A stretch of DNA of 64,000 nucleotides from Cyathus striatus (GCA_025738555.1 JAOVFP010000024.1:806001-870000); one strand, 5' to 3'; counted from the first letter of the stretch, positions 35,844 to 47,210 are shown. Made by a program: numbers and translations. The notes: generated by a model from the sequence alone, not told the origin.

Positions 35844-37104
35844 TTAACCAGAGCCTCCGGAGTACACCTTGCCAAAGAGCACTTCCTGGAGCTTATCGTA
35901 GAGGGAAAGCACACCAGCACCGGCAACACCACGAAGAATGTTGGCTCCAGCACCCTTGAAGAGAGACTTCGTGCCCTCCTTGGCGATGATCTGAGAACCA
36001 GCATCGAACATGGACTTATAGTTAACACCGGATCCGGAAGTCATCATCATGCGACGACTATTCAATAAGTTTAGTGCAGAGTACGACAGCCAGTAAGTAA
36101 AACAAAGCTTACCGGATAGTATCCAAAGGATACGAAGCAAGACCGGCACCAATGGTAACACCCCAGCCAAGACCGAAAGAAGCCAAGAAGGATCCCTCAA
36201 GACTGCCTACCAGGACAACAGGCTCTGTTATGCAATAGTCAGCCATCAGGCAGAGAAAAATCGCTGCAAAGACCACTTACTAAGAGAGTCGTAAACACCG
36301 AAATAGAGACCACGGTAGACAATAATACCAACAACGGAAGGAACAAAGCCACGATAGAGACCAGCAATACCGTCAGAGGCAAGGGTCTTCCTGTAGACAT
36401 CAACCAAACCGTTGAACTGGCGAGATCCTCCGCCCTTCGCAGACTTAGCGTCGTTGGCAAGACGAGTACGAGCGTAATCGAGGGAGTACACGAAAGAAGG
36501 GATGAAGCACCAGCAGCACCACCGGACGCAACGTTGCCGGCAAACCACTTCCAGTAGCCCTCATTCTTCTTAAAGCCGAATAATGACTTGAAGTAATCCT
36601 CTAAACCAGCTGTAAGACATGCGCCATTACAGTAAAATATTATAAAACGCACTGAAGGCGAAGTTAAGAGCTTGGGTAGGGAAGTAACGGATAACGTTGG
36701 CGGTGTTTCCTCTCCAGAGAGATACGAGACCCTCATCCTTGTAGGTGCGAGCGAAAGCGTCACCGATACCCTTGTAAGGAGTGGCAAGACGGCCTTGCTT
36801 GATCTAGAGAGGTGACGTGTCAGAACAAATATAATGTAAAGTAGCAGATAAATTCCGTACCATCTCATCCTGGTTCTGAACCAGGAGCTTGATACGCTCA
36901 ATGGGGGCAGCGCTGGTCTTTGCGACGGCCTAGCATAGAGGTAAGAAATTTGACAAGCGGAAGATAAAGCAGAAACTTACAGCAGACACACCACCCATAA
37001 GGAAATCAACTGTCGAAAAGTTAGAAACATGACAGCAAGAAGAAAGGATAAGAATACTAACTAGCGAAATCCTTAGGACTCTTGACCCTCTTAACTTCGG
37101 CCAT
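35844..37104 (-). CDS. AAC: Mitochondrial ADP/ATP carrier (frame broken once)
   Basis: Exchanges cytosolic ADP for matrix ATP across the inner membrane. Three mitochondrial-carrier repeats are read: [153 protein letters not shown] and the diagnostic [15 protein letters not shown] (RRRMMM). The C-terminus is [20 protein letters not shown]. Between GASSLL and FVYSLDYAR (36491-36500) one base is missing (CTTTCG for CTTTTCG), breaking the frame in an otherwise near-invariant segment. Six or more short introns. Confidence 0.96.
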
Positions 37105-37559
37105 TTTTGAAAAGGAGAAGGGAAGATGAGTGGAGGTTGGAAGAAAGGTTGAGGAAAAGGTTGGCCAAAAATTCGCTGTCAAAAAGCTTTCGGGAAGCAC
37201 CGGAACAATTTTATCTCCGCCTAAAGCCGCGCATCGGCAAGCAGCCAACTCGTAAATAATCTTGACAAATATACGCAAATAAGTGATACCGGAGTCCGAC
37301 CCCAGACAAAGATTGTCAGCCGGGGTCGCCTCCACGTTCGCTTGACACCTTCTTCCGTCTTCCGTCTCATTCGCTGCTTGCATCCTGCTTACGTACTATG
37401 TGCTCCTTTATTGGCGATGCCGTCTTATGTTCAAAATTTATAAACCGTGGCGCTATACACAACCTTCTCCCAGTGAATTATTGTACATGCAAGCATCAAT
37501 AGTAGAATGTAAAGTAGAATGTATATTAAGTATGTATCCGAAAAAACCTTCCAACTTTG
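37105..37559. other. Intergenic region SIZ-type ligase / ADP/ATP carrier
   Basis: About 455 bp: the carrier promoter and the 3' flank of the SUMO ligase. No gene seen. Confidence 0.4.
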
Positions 37560-40125
37560 TCATGATCCCCAACGCGACCCACTTCCACTTCCACTTCCAC
37601 TTCCGCGAGGCATACCATAGGGCGCCTGCAGCGGAGGCAACTGTATGGGAGTAGTTGGTGGTCGACTTCTTCCAGGAAAAGGGCTGTACATGGGCGGTAG
37701 AATGTTGCCAGCGTATGGTGGGTATTGACTCGAGGGACTTGGCAAGGAACTTACAGGTGATGAAAGAGGATGGACAGGGGGTAGTTGTCGGGAATGATCA
37801 ACACCATTGACAACCCCTGGAGCTGGCGCCCGGATGCTAGATTGGGCCTGCGTACGGTCCAAGCCATCCGGTCGTCCCTTCTTCCAGATTTGCTCGGTTG
37901 GAGATAAGGCATCAAGGCCTGCCTCCGACGCTTTCCGTTTTGCAGTTTGTATCGGTGCAGGCGGAAGCTGCAGGCCTTCGTCTTCAGAGTCAAGCGTAAG
38001 GTCAATCACGTCGCTCTGCGACTGACTCTGAGTTTGTGTAGCGGGTACCGATGTAGTTGTAACATTGCTGTAGGAATGGCTCGGTGAAACATTCGACGGT
38101 GAAAGTTCCCTTTTCACTCGTCCCTCGTCTTCATCGTCGGAGTCAAGAACCAGAACTTCCACGTCAGAACCTTTGCCATTTTCATTCGGCAGCGCAGTGC
38201 CGTTTGAAAGCTTCTCTATTACTTGGGTAGGAGTAACAGACGGAGGTTTTCGAGGAGAAGGTGTTGGTGCAACAGGTGCATGTTCTGATTTCCATTTGGC
38301 TGAGGCAAACTTGTTATCGGCTGTATGCCATTCCCCGTCAGCCTCTACTACAACATCCTCAACACTATCTGAAGTTTGTTTCAGGATTTCATCGAAATAC
38401 CTATCGAGAAGCTGTTAGGGAGTTTCAAATACCAATGGGAAGGTCACACACCCGTCCACGATAAGATCTTTGTAATCCAAAGTGTGTTCACAAACTGGAC
38501 AAAGCCATGTTGTTGTTTGTTCCATGACAGAATACCAAGACATGGCGTCAAAACATTGGGAATGAACACATTTGGATGACCTGCAAGGAGTGTTCACGCG
38601 CATGAAACTAAGCTAGAAGAATCTTAGACACAAATAAATCTACGCAAGTCGGTGTAATGAACCTACCGGGCATTTTAAAGACATTTTCTGTGGCCCTGCT
38701 ATGATGTCATCGTCTTCTGCAAGAGACGCTATCACTGCATAGATCAGTTATCAATGTAGGTCCATTTGATCGTCTTTTATAAACTCACTCTTATCCTTGA
38801 TTTCCTTGCTGCTTCTGTAACGCGTGTCTTTCAATTTTTTCACCAACTCGTCCACCCCCGTGGATTGTACCAACATAACAACTAAGAAAAATTTCTACTG
38901 GAGTCATGGATATTTTAGATATATATCGCGCCTGATGCATACCTTTGTCTGCGCAGGCTGTTGACTGTTCACATACACTATTTCAACGCGGTTTGGGGTA
39001 CTTGTCATACGCGTATATTTTCCAATGTCTGCTGGTGGCGCAGTTCCAGGTTTCTTCTTCAGTCCCTTCAAGTTGGCAGTTATGATATTGCTATTGACGC
39101 GCACTTCACATGTTGGAGGAAACTCTATGGGGCATGGCAAGGTACTTGTACGAAACCCTGTATGACCAGCATAAAATACGGATGATGTACAAAATAGTCT
39201 GAGTTGATACTTCAAACTGAACGTGAGATCAGCGCTGGTGCAAAAAATATATAGGAAAATGTCGCGCACTCTGGAGCCTTCAGCTTCGCAATTTGATCAG
39301 CATTAAGCGTGAACGACAAATTCTGTTGCTTTCGATCTGTCGCACTCGTAGATTCTACAGGTGAAGAACCGATTATAACGCAAGCGCTGTGTTTCGAACA
39401 CCAAACATACCTGGGCATTCAACCACACCCGATACAGCCTGGTCGATCATGAAGAAAGGAGACTCTTTGAATCGGATGCCTGGGAACATAATTTGAATTC
39501 TCCCATCCGTTGAAGGCACTTACGGACGTACCTGTTGGTCGAGGTGCCGTTGACGTCGATGCAATAGATGATGTCGGGTTCGGCTTTCGAGGGGGTGCAT
39601 AAGGATCATAACGACTAATAGAACTCGTACTTGAAGTTCCAGGATGAGATGGTGTTTTAGAGACGCCATTAGAATTAAATACGGCATGGCTATGAGATGC
39701 TGTTGGTACGACTGAGGGGTGACTCGCCTGACGGTATCTAAAGGCCAGCATATAATATGAGCAAAAGAATAATTGACTGGTAGTTCATGGAGATAAAACT
39801 CGGAACAATTAACTCACACGCCAGTAGTTTTAACGTGGCTAATGATGTTTTTGGCTTTCAACCATCTGTCCTCGAAATTGGATGCCCTCCAGGAGTCCAA
39901 TGTGGACACTATCCTGTCAATAATCTCCTGCTTTTTCCCTGATTTGTGGAAGTGGGTACCGCATTCTTCATTCATGCCAGAGAGAATCTGCTTCAGGCGG
40001 TCCACAGTGTTGTTCTTGATGCTATGGCGAAATTGCTTTCAAAGGCAAACATTAGTTGGATAAAAAAGTCAGATAGGGAAAGGGAAAGGCACCTCAAAGT
40101 CTAGCCAGGCATCCGAACTCGCCAT
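37560..40125 (-). CDS. SUMO E3 ligase, SIZ/PIAS family
   Basis: Nuclear SUMO ligase. N-terminal SAP-like helix pair: MASSDAWLDFEQFRHSIKNN, TVDRLKQILSGMNEECGTHF, HKSGKKQEIIDRIVSTLDSW. A Ser/Pro linker follows, then a PINIT domain (EFPPTCEVRVNSNIITANLK, GLKKKPGTAPPADIGKYTRM). The SP-RING/MIZ finger reads VNTPCRSSKCVHSQCFDAM with WLCPVCEHTLDYKDLIVD, carrying the expected Cys/His ligands. The tail contains two SUMO-interacting motifs, VEVLVLDSDDEDE and DVIDLTLDSEDE, and ends in a Pro-rich region with Gly-Ser repeats. Domain order matches S. pombe Pli1 and yeast Siz1. Divergent from NudC with 255 bp between starts. Confidence 0.93.
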
Positions 40126-40380
40126 TGGGCTTGCGAAGCGTTGAATAGGGTTGGAAGGGAGACGAGGTAGAGGTGAACAGTAGCAGAATTGCAACTTGCA
40201 AGGTGCTGAGGGCGAGTGCCCCATCCACACTGTTAGCGACAAACAACACCAAGCGATGCCTAGAATAGTTCCGTGTGTTGATGAGGTAATCCAGATAAGA
40301 CACAGATAAGCAACTCTCCGACAACTAACACTCTACTATCGATCGTTGCATCTTCGCTTAGCTACAAAATATCATAAACA

Positions 40381-41234
40381 ATGTCCACCCCAGACGAAGA
40401 GTACGACAAGCTCTCCAAGGAGGAGAAAGAGGCTAAGGATAATGCCGATCGTGCTCGAGAACAGGCTGAACAGGCTGGTATGCGCCCATTGCTTCAAGAA
40501 CCGCCCCATCTCATGGTAATCGCTTTTCCTCAAGCTCTGCCGTATACTTGGTCTCAGGAACTCGGCGAAGTCGATGTCATAGTCCCTGTTTCAAAGGGGA
40601 CACGCGCCAGAGATCTCACCGTTGTGCTCCAAAAGAAGAAGCTGAGCGTTGGTCTCAAGGGTCAAGAGCCAGTCATGAGTGGTGAATTATGCAAGGAAAT
40701 CAAAGTGGACGATAGTACTTGGACAGTGCGTAAGTAATATCTATCATTTAGGTATATGCTATTCTGACTTCTCGTTTGTAACAGAGGATAACCAAGCCGT
40801 TCATGTTCACTTAGAAAAGCTCAACAATCAGCAGTGGTGGGAGAACGTCCTAACCCACCATCCCAAAATCGACACCAAGAAAATTGAGCCCTCAAATAGC
40901 AAACTGAGCGACTTGGATGGCGAAACTAGGTATATGCGTTTATCACTCAGTCATGTAATAATCTCACATTTTTGTAGGGGCATAGTCGAGAAGATGATGG
41001 TATGAAATTATTCATCGTAACCGAAGCTAATGCTAATGTCTTGCTTTCTTCTTAAAGTTTGATAACCAACAGAAAGTAAGTGCACTGCAGGTGACACGTT
41101 CTTAGCAATGACTAAAACGTGTGGCATAGCAAATGGGAAAGCCGACATCTGACGAACTCAAGAAGATGGAAGCTTTGAAGAAATTCCAGGCAGCTCATCC
41201 AGAGTTGGATTTCTCGAAGGCCAAAATCTCATAA
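40381..41234 (+). CDS. NUDC: NudC-family CS-domain protein
   Basis: HSP90-linked co-chaperone of the dynein/nuclear-migration pathway. Start [20 protein letters not shown] (acidic-basic coiled N-terminus). An intron joins EQA to [19 protein letters not shown]. The CS domain continues [51 protein letters not shown] and ends with [20 protein letters not shown], then [32 protein letters not shown]. The YxWxQ and W-WENV motifs and the C-terminal helix typify NudC. Full length for a fungal NudC. Four introns. Confidence 0.95.
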
Positions 41235-41341
41235 GAAATCGTGTATTAGTCGGTAGTGCAATTATAGCAGTATGCATACCATCCGATTGTTACTATGAGA
41301 ACAAAATATGGTCAGTTTACCTACAGGACTGAATTGAAATC

Positions 41342-43680
41342 CTATATTTTTCTGCGCTTTCCGTTACTGTGCATGCCGGTACTTGCGCCTTTTCGTTTAA
41401 CGCTTTCAACGAGACTTTGCAAACTTTTTCCGGTATGATCTTGCTTTGGGTTTGCAGTGACTGTTTTGTCACCGTAGTCTGTTGTGCTATGCCTCCTACG
41501 TTGGCTTTCCTCTAGGAGCGCGGACATGCTTTTAGTTTTCTTGAAACTAAGGAAGATATCATGGTGAATAAAATATTGATCAGTGTTAATGAATGATCAC
41601 ATACTGAGGATTGCTTGGATCAATAGCAAACTGATGGTCTTCAAATAGGACTTTGAATCGATCATCCTTGACATTAATCGCGAAGTCCTCTTGTACTTCG
41701 TTATCTTCTTCTAACTTCCCTTTCTTGTTCGTCTTCTTGCCTTTCTTACTATTTTTCTCGGCTTTCAATACGGATTTTAGATTGAAATGACGAGGATCTG
41801 CGTTCGGGTTATCAGAGGCAGCAATTAATTCGAGTTCCTCAGTAGTTGATTCCTTCCTTGACCCTTTCTCTTCTGTGTTCCCGGTCCGATTCTTTACACT
41901 ATTCTTTCTCTGGATGTCACGGCTGTCTTCGTCCTCATCTCCGCTTCCAGTTTCAAAGAAATCGTCATCGATAGACTTTTCTTTTCCAGCTTCTTTAATG
42001 GATATCTCTTTTACCTCTTCCTTTCTCTTCTTCCTCTTTTCTCTCATCTTTCTTTGATAGCGCTCCAAAGTAGTTTCATCGTCTTCATTTTTCTTCTCGC
42101 TCAATCCTGGAGTGAAGGTGATCTCCATGTCGATGTCGTCATTGTCGCCAGTATCTCCCCAGCCTTCGGGCATATCCTCGTCGTTTCCGCCAAGTAATAA
42201 AGCGCGTAACTTATCTCGATTATTTCCCTTCTTATCTTTCACACTAGATTCGCCTTCAGATTCATCTGAGGAGGATGCAATATATGCTTTAAAATCTGAC
42301 TCTTCCAACTCCCTACGCGTTAGTGTTCGCCGAGTGATCTGCACACGCTCTGGGTCATCTTCATCCCAGGTCAGTTTGACTTTGGAATGTCGAAGAGCCT
42401 GGACGGATTGGATATCAACGGGCAGGAAGGTAGGTAGACATTATACACAACTCACGTCTGTGACAAACTCCACCGCTTTGTAGGACCCGAGTTCTTCATT
42501 AGCTTCATCGCTACGCAAACAGTAGATGAGCGGGATGAAATCACAGAAACATAATAATCAAGTATTACCGAGGGTCTTCATCAAACGTCATGTCGTCTGG
42601 AACAAAACTGAGATCGAAGACATTGGCAGACCGTTCCAGTTCTGTCCCCTGGAGTTCATTGTAGATATGGGATGCTGCGTTAACAGTGTCGCAAGTAACA
42701 ATTGCATAGTAATACCTAGAAGCAATCCATATAAATTCGCAAGGGGAAAATAAACGAAACATATATCGTGAACTTTCCTTAAGCGTTCCAGTTGATATTT
42801 TCGCAATGCATCTTCATCGTACTCACTCTCGTCCCCGACTTCATAAATACTCTGTTCGTTGACTTCGTCCACGCCAAGATCCTTGGGCCTTTTAAAAATT
42901 TCGGTGGAGGACCCTCTTTCTCCTCTTTTGCCATGCGCTCTTTTCCAAATTGGCTGGGGAAGATACGCACGCTCAAAACCTTCCCTCGTGCAATGTTGAC
43001 AGATACAGAAGAACGCTTCTTTACGAGATCTTTAGCAAATCCCGATGTAGGTGAAACTAGCGATGCACAGATCTTGTATAAGTGAGTCGCACGGACATGA
43101 TTCCAGTCTAGATTGACAATAGCGATCCGGTTAGTACGTTGGCTATCCCCAACGTCCTCCTCAGGATTTTCTTGCGCATATGCTTCTGCTTGTGCCTGAA
43201 GATCAGCGAAGTTGTTTTCATCGAGATCAATTTCTAATTCCTCGTCTCGTGGAATAGAAATAGGTTTGGAAGGGCCAGCGCCGATAGTAATTATATCTCC
43301 AATATCACTGTCATCATCCTCATTTGCATCGTCTTCTTCGTCGGAGGACTCTAGCAAAACTTGGCCACGAGCAAGATCTGGGATTCTGGGAATCTCGTCA
43401 GCGTTGGCTTCGTCTTCATCTTCCAGACGGTAGAAATGCTTCAAGTTGTCTTGTTCGTGCGTGCTCGAAATGGGGCGACCGTACTTATCTACGCGACCTT
43501 CAAGAAAGGTATGAATAGAGTTGGTCACTTATAGCATGTGCTGACATCTACCTGACTTGCCTTCTTTTCTGCTTGGAAAACGCCTTTAAATCGTTCGTCG
43601 ACGACAACCTTGGACTGATTTTTCTTTGGACGGCGGAATCGCGGGTCTGTCTTGAGTCTGACAAAGCGAGGGTCGGACAT
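41342..43680 (-). CDS. ESF1: Esf1 nucleolar pre-rRNA processing factor (frame broken once)
   Basis: Needed for 18S rRNA maturation. Starts MSDPRFVRLKTDPRFRRPKK, then VVVDERFKGVFQAEKK and GRVDKYGRPISSTHEQDNLK. A long acidic stretch follows, then RIAIVNLDWNHVRATHLYKI (RRM-like ESF1 core), RIFPSQFGKERMAKEEKEGP, YYYAIVTCDTVNAASHIYNE, ELQGTELERSANVFDLSFVP. The C-terminal NUC153 box is DDRFKVLFEDHQFAIDPSNP, and the tail is basic. Around 42894-42902 the frame changes (GPPPK / IFKRPKDLGVDEV). GAAATTTTT in place of GAAAATTTTT accounts for it. Motif order is diagnostic. Confidence 0.94.
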
Positions 43681-44158
43681 GGGTGTTGGGTATAAAAACG
43701 GCAGATGTTGGATGCTTTGGCAAGCAAGGATAATTTTGGGAACAAAATATGGACAAATCACATGACGTCTATTTTCGGAATCTATTTTTGGAAAGCTAAG
43801 AATGTGTTCCTTGACGATGGATGTGCGTTGCCGACGACGACGAACAAGCTGTTGGCGTTGGCACGTCGATTGCAATTGGTTGTCGACTACCCGGGCATCA
43901 GTTCCCATCTGCCATGCTCCAGTCTTCTTAGCTTATAACTCTCACCCACTTCCTTTCCTACCTCCGTTCTCTTTCTTTCTCCCCTTTCATTCCCTGTCCG
44001 TAAGTTCATCACCTTCTCTCTTCAATATGTACTTATATGTTCTCTTTAGTTTATTCTTCTGTTAGCTTTTGGCCGCCGCGCGTGCCCCTTACTTTCATTT
44101 TCCTCTACGCCGCACTTCACTTTTCTATCCCCCGCCGTCTTCGTTCCTGCATTTCACT
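43681..44158. promoter_or_regulatory. Divergent intergenic region ESF1 / repeat-peptide gene
   Basis: About 480 bp between divergent starts. The 200 bp before 44159 are strongly pyrimidine-rich (CTTTCTTTCTCCCC-type tracts), as in many fungal promoters and 5' leaders. No TATA box was identified with confidence. Confidence 0.45.
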
Positions 44159-45062
44159 ATGCTCTACAGAAGCACTTTCTCTGCCTTGATGGCACTCATG
44201 CTCGCTCTTCAGGTCATGTCTTCGCCACTTCCCATGCCATTACAGGTTCGTATGGTTTTTTCATTTGGAGTCATGTACCAATCAATTACACATCTAGCGT
44301 GCTGTTAATCAAGCGAAGCGTATCTCAGAACCTGAGCCTTTCGAGACCATTCTCGCATACGTGAAACGCCAAATTCCTGCCGAAGTTGCTACCAAGTCCC
44401 CTGCTGGGACTGTTGAACGCTATGCCAAACGTCAGATACCTGCAGAAGTGGCCACAAAGTCCCCCGCCGGTACCGTCGAGCGTTATGATAAGCGCCAGAT
44501 TCCCGAGGAGGAGCCTACCAAAGCGCCTTCTGGGACTATCGAAAAGTATGCTAGACAGATACCAGCGGAAGTCGCCACAAAGTCCCCTGCAGGGACTGTT
44601 GAGCGTTACGACAAGCGTCAGATACCTGCAGAAGTCGCCACAAAATCCCCTGCTGGTACGGTTGAGCGCTACGACAAGCGCCAGATTCCCGAAGAAGAGC
44701 CTACCAAGGCACCTTCTGGGATTGTCGAAAAGTACGCTAGACAAATACCAGCAGAAGTCGCAACAAAGTCTCCTGCCGGGACTGTGGAGCGATACGACAA
44801 GCGTCAGATCCCCGCTGAGGTAGCCACCAAATCTCCTGCAGGGACTGTTGAGCGATATGCTAAGCGTCAGATCCCTGCTGAAGTCGCTACCAAGTCACCC
44901 TCTGGGACCGTTGAGCGATATGATAGGCGTCAAATTCCTGCTGAAGTCGCTACCAAGTCACCTGCAGGGACTGTGGAACGCTATGATAGGCGACAAATCC
45001 CGGAAGAAGAAGCAACGAAGTCTCCAGCAGGAACTGTGGAAAAATACGGCCGTGAAATATAG
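44159..45062 (+). CDS. Secreted KEX2-processed repeat-peptide precursor (11 repeats)
   Basis: Predicted precursor of about 283 aa, two exons (44159-44245 and 44298-45062). The signal peptide is MLYRSTFSALMALMLALQV with a cut near SSPLP. Next come a short pro-segment (QAKR) and SEPEPFETILAYVKR, then eleven tandem units. The main unit is QIPAEVATKSPAGTVERYD after a dibasic KR or RR. A variant reads QIPEEEPTKAPSGTIEKYA (repeats 3 and 6), and repeat 11 is a hybrid ending YGREI. Kex2 cleavage would release 18-19-residue peptides starting with Gln, which can cyclise to pyroglutamate. The layout matches the class of fungal KEX2-processed repeat proteins (repellents, signalling or RiPP precursors). 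No Cys is present. I do not recognise the peptide, and its function is unknown. Confidence 0.88.
44367..45062 (+). repeat. In-frame tandem array of about 63 bp x 11
   Basis: Eleven units of 60 or 63 bp, each a whole number of codons. Codon usage varies silently between units (for example GTT/GTC, CGT/CGC), so the protein is better conserved than the DNA. The order is A-A-B-A-A-B-A-A-A-A-B', with the first six units a duplicated three-unit block. Confidence 0.9.
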
Positions 45063-45959
45063 ACGACTTGTTTTGGATGCTGGGTATGTGTAAATTATTT
45101 TCGTCATTTGAATGAGGGTTGACAGCTATAGTTATTTTAGGCCGACAATTTTTCCAAGGGTTCAAACTATGTAACTTAGTGATAGATGTAGTAGATGCTG
45201 GCATACGTTCTTTCTCGCCACTCTGACGGCTAGCCGTAGAGATGGACATTAGCTTAACTGGAAATAAATCGGGGTTTGAAAGAATATTACATTAATGATG
45301 AGAGAGTTGAGATACACAGCCAGGTACTCATGGTTATGACACGGTAGTTTTGTAGCTGTGCATTGAGCTACCACTGCACTCATCAATTGTACTTCACGCA
45401 CGGCCGGATCAGTATTGCGTGCACACTTGTTGGTGTGCTGAAGAACTGACTGCGGTGGGTACAATGGCAAAACTCCGGTTGGAGGAATGACAGAGGATGA
45501 CATGGTATGTATCCCACATCAGGCCCATTTGGAACAGACTCCAGAGGAGATGGTATTTACAGCTGCTTCCATAAGTATCTTCTGCATTCCACTTGTTGTT
45601 CCTATCACGCCCCACTGCAACGCACTTTCTACCCTCTTTCTTTCTGGCTGCTTCTCGGGGAGGTGCTGCACGAGATAAGGCGGACTAGACATCGCCGAGC
45701 CTCTCATCCCAACAGCGAACCGTGCAACTTACATCTCCGGACATCTCCCTTCCTCTGCCACCTGCACAGCCGTCTCCATCCGCTTTCTCCCTAGCCAAAT
45801 AATCTTCGGGATAATACAGCGATCACCCCGAGTCACCTGGCAACCATACACTGCATACTCTACGCTCAATCCTATTTAAAGAGTACACCAGTCCTATTCT
45901 CCCAGGAACACCGCGCTCAATCTTTTGTTGTTCTTTCTTCTCGTTCAAGTCTCTTCACC
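45063..45959. other. Intergenic region, no supported gene
   Basis: About 900 bp. Short open frames on both strands (for example minus 45249-45503, 84 codons) have no recognisable domain. The right end is the promoter of the 45960 gene. Confidence 0.4.
45873..45880 (+). promoter_or_regulatory. TATA-like box
   Basis: TATTTAAA, 80 bp before the ATG at 45960, followed by a CT-rich leader. Confidence 0.55.
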
Positions 45960-47050
45960 ATGACAGAGTACGACTACTCACCAGAAGCTTACGAGCGTTA
46001 CATGGCCACTCAGCATCGTATTGCCAATTGGGTCGATCAGACAGAGCACTATCGGCCGCAGTTCGAACCAGCCGCTCCTGGTGCCCCGCCTGGATCTGTT
46101 ACTCTTCCCCAGCACCAGCACCAGCAATCATCGCCTCGGCACCACACACAAAGGGGTCACCGCCCTCCCCCTATGGACCTTTACCGTCCCAACGATAAGG
46201 CATCTCCCCCTAGCTCGTCGAGCTCAAGCTCCTTCGTTTATCCAGCTGGCTCTCCGGGACCTACCCCATATGCGGGGCCAAGCCCAATTTATGCGCAGCA
46301 ATCTGCGTATCAAACGTTTGCCCCCCCTCTAATTTCGCCTATGTATAGTGCACCGATTCCTCAGAAACGATCACATCATTCGAAATCTCACAAGTCCCGT
46401 CGATCCCATTCTCACCATTCCCCCACATATGATTACGTTGTAGCCACTCCTGCGCCCTCACCCGCATATGCTTATGGGTATCCTACCGTCCCCCCCGTTC
46501 CGCCTAATATGGGTGCAACGTCACCTGGATATGTTGTCCTACCTCGATCAAGATACGCTCAAAACCAGAATATAATGGTGAGTTTTGTGATTTCATTTCT
46601 CCTTCCCCACCACATAATATCCGAACCATCATTCTCACATTTTCTGCTTATCTACCCGCAGTACATGCCACAGTACTAAATTGCTGTCTTTCCACGCCTT
46701 TTCTTCATGATTGGATTTTGCGACGTGAATTATGGAACACCACATAAAATACTCTCTGGTTAATTTTGGACGAATTATAGACCACAACTTCTCCTTCTCC
46801 GAATACTAGTACAACAGGAACGCCTTCGTCTGCGAGTCCATTTCAAGTACCGCGGTCCCTCGGGCAAGCAGGTCAGGTGCTGTCGCCTTACAGTGCAACG
46901 GGACCAGTTGGCATTTATCAACCCACTTCTATTCCCGCTAGGTCCCCCGCCCCGGGACAGATTCTTGATGCACCTCAGCTCCCCACCGGTACATATGTTC
47001 AACCTAAAGTAATGCATAGAAAAGTTTACAGCAAAGGCCATCATTATTAA
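45960..47050 (+). CDS. Low-complexity Pro/Tyr/Ser/His-rich protein, function unknown
   Basis: Starts MTEYDYSPEAYERYMATQHR, then IANWVDQTEHYRPQFEPAAP. This short ordered N-terminus precedes a disordered body rich in Pro, Tyr, Gln and Ser, with a basic HSKSHKSRRSHSHH patch. The first coding exon ends ...NQNIM at 46577. A 203-nt intron (46578-46780) leads to TTTSPSPNTSTTGTPSSASP and the C-terminus MHRKVYSKGHHY-stop. A cryptic acceptor inside that intron (CCCGCAG, about 46662) would instead give a YMPQY-stop ending at 46679. The long form is preferred because it stays in frame with uniform composition. No family recognised. Confidence 0.7.
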
Positions 47051-47210
47051 TTTTCGCAGCTGTCACGTATAATTTGATGAACAATTTCGGACAAATCGGT
47101 TTTACCTGTAGAATAGTTGAGCGCTTTGTATCCATAGTCATTCTTACTGTAGGTATTCCAGCTTCGCAGGTGTGGCACAACTAGTGCAGAAATGTAGTAT
47201 TCGTGGATGG

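Noticed and set aside
24914..37104. AGM1, DUG3, IRC3 and ADP/ATP carrier as pseudogenes
   Set aside because: Each has a single lesion, all catalytic motifs and intact splice sites, and several are essential.
24914..42902. Programmed frameshifting as the explanation for all five frame breaks
   Set aside because: No common slippery sequence exists among them. Only ESF1 has a classic heptamer. A shared homopolymer error is simpler.
44325..44823. Long open frames on the minus strand and in a second plus frame over the repeat array
   Set aside because: Each repeat is a multiple of three bases, so alternative frames stay open by periodicity. The signal peptide and dibasic sites are only in the called frame.
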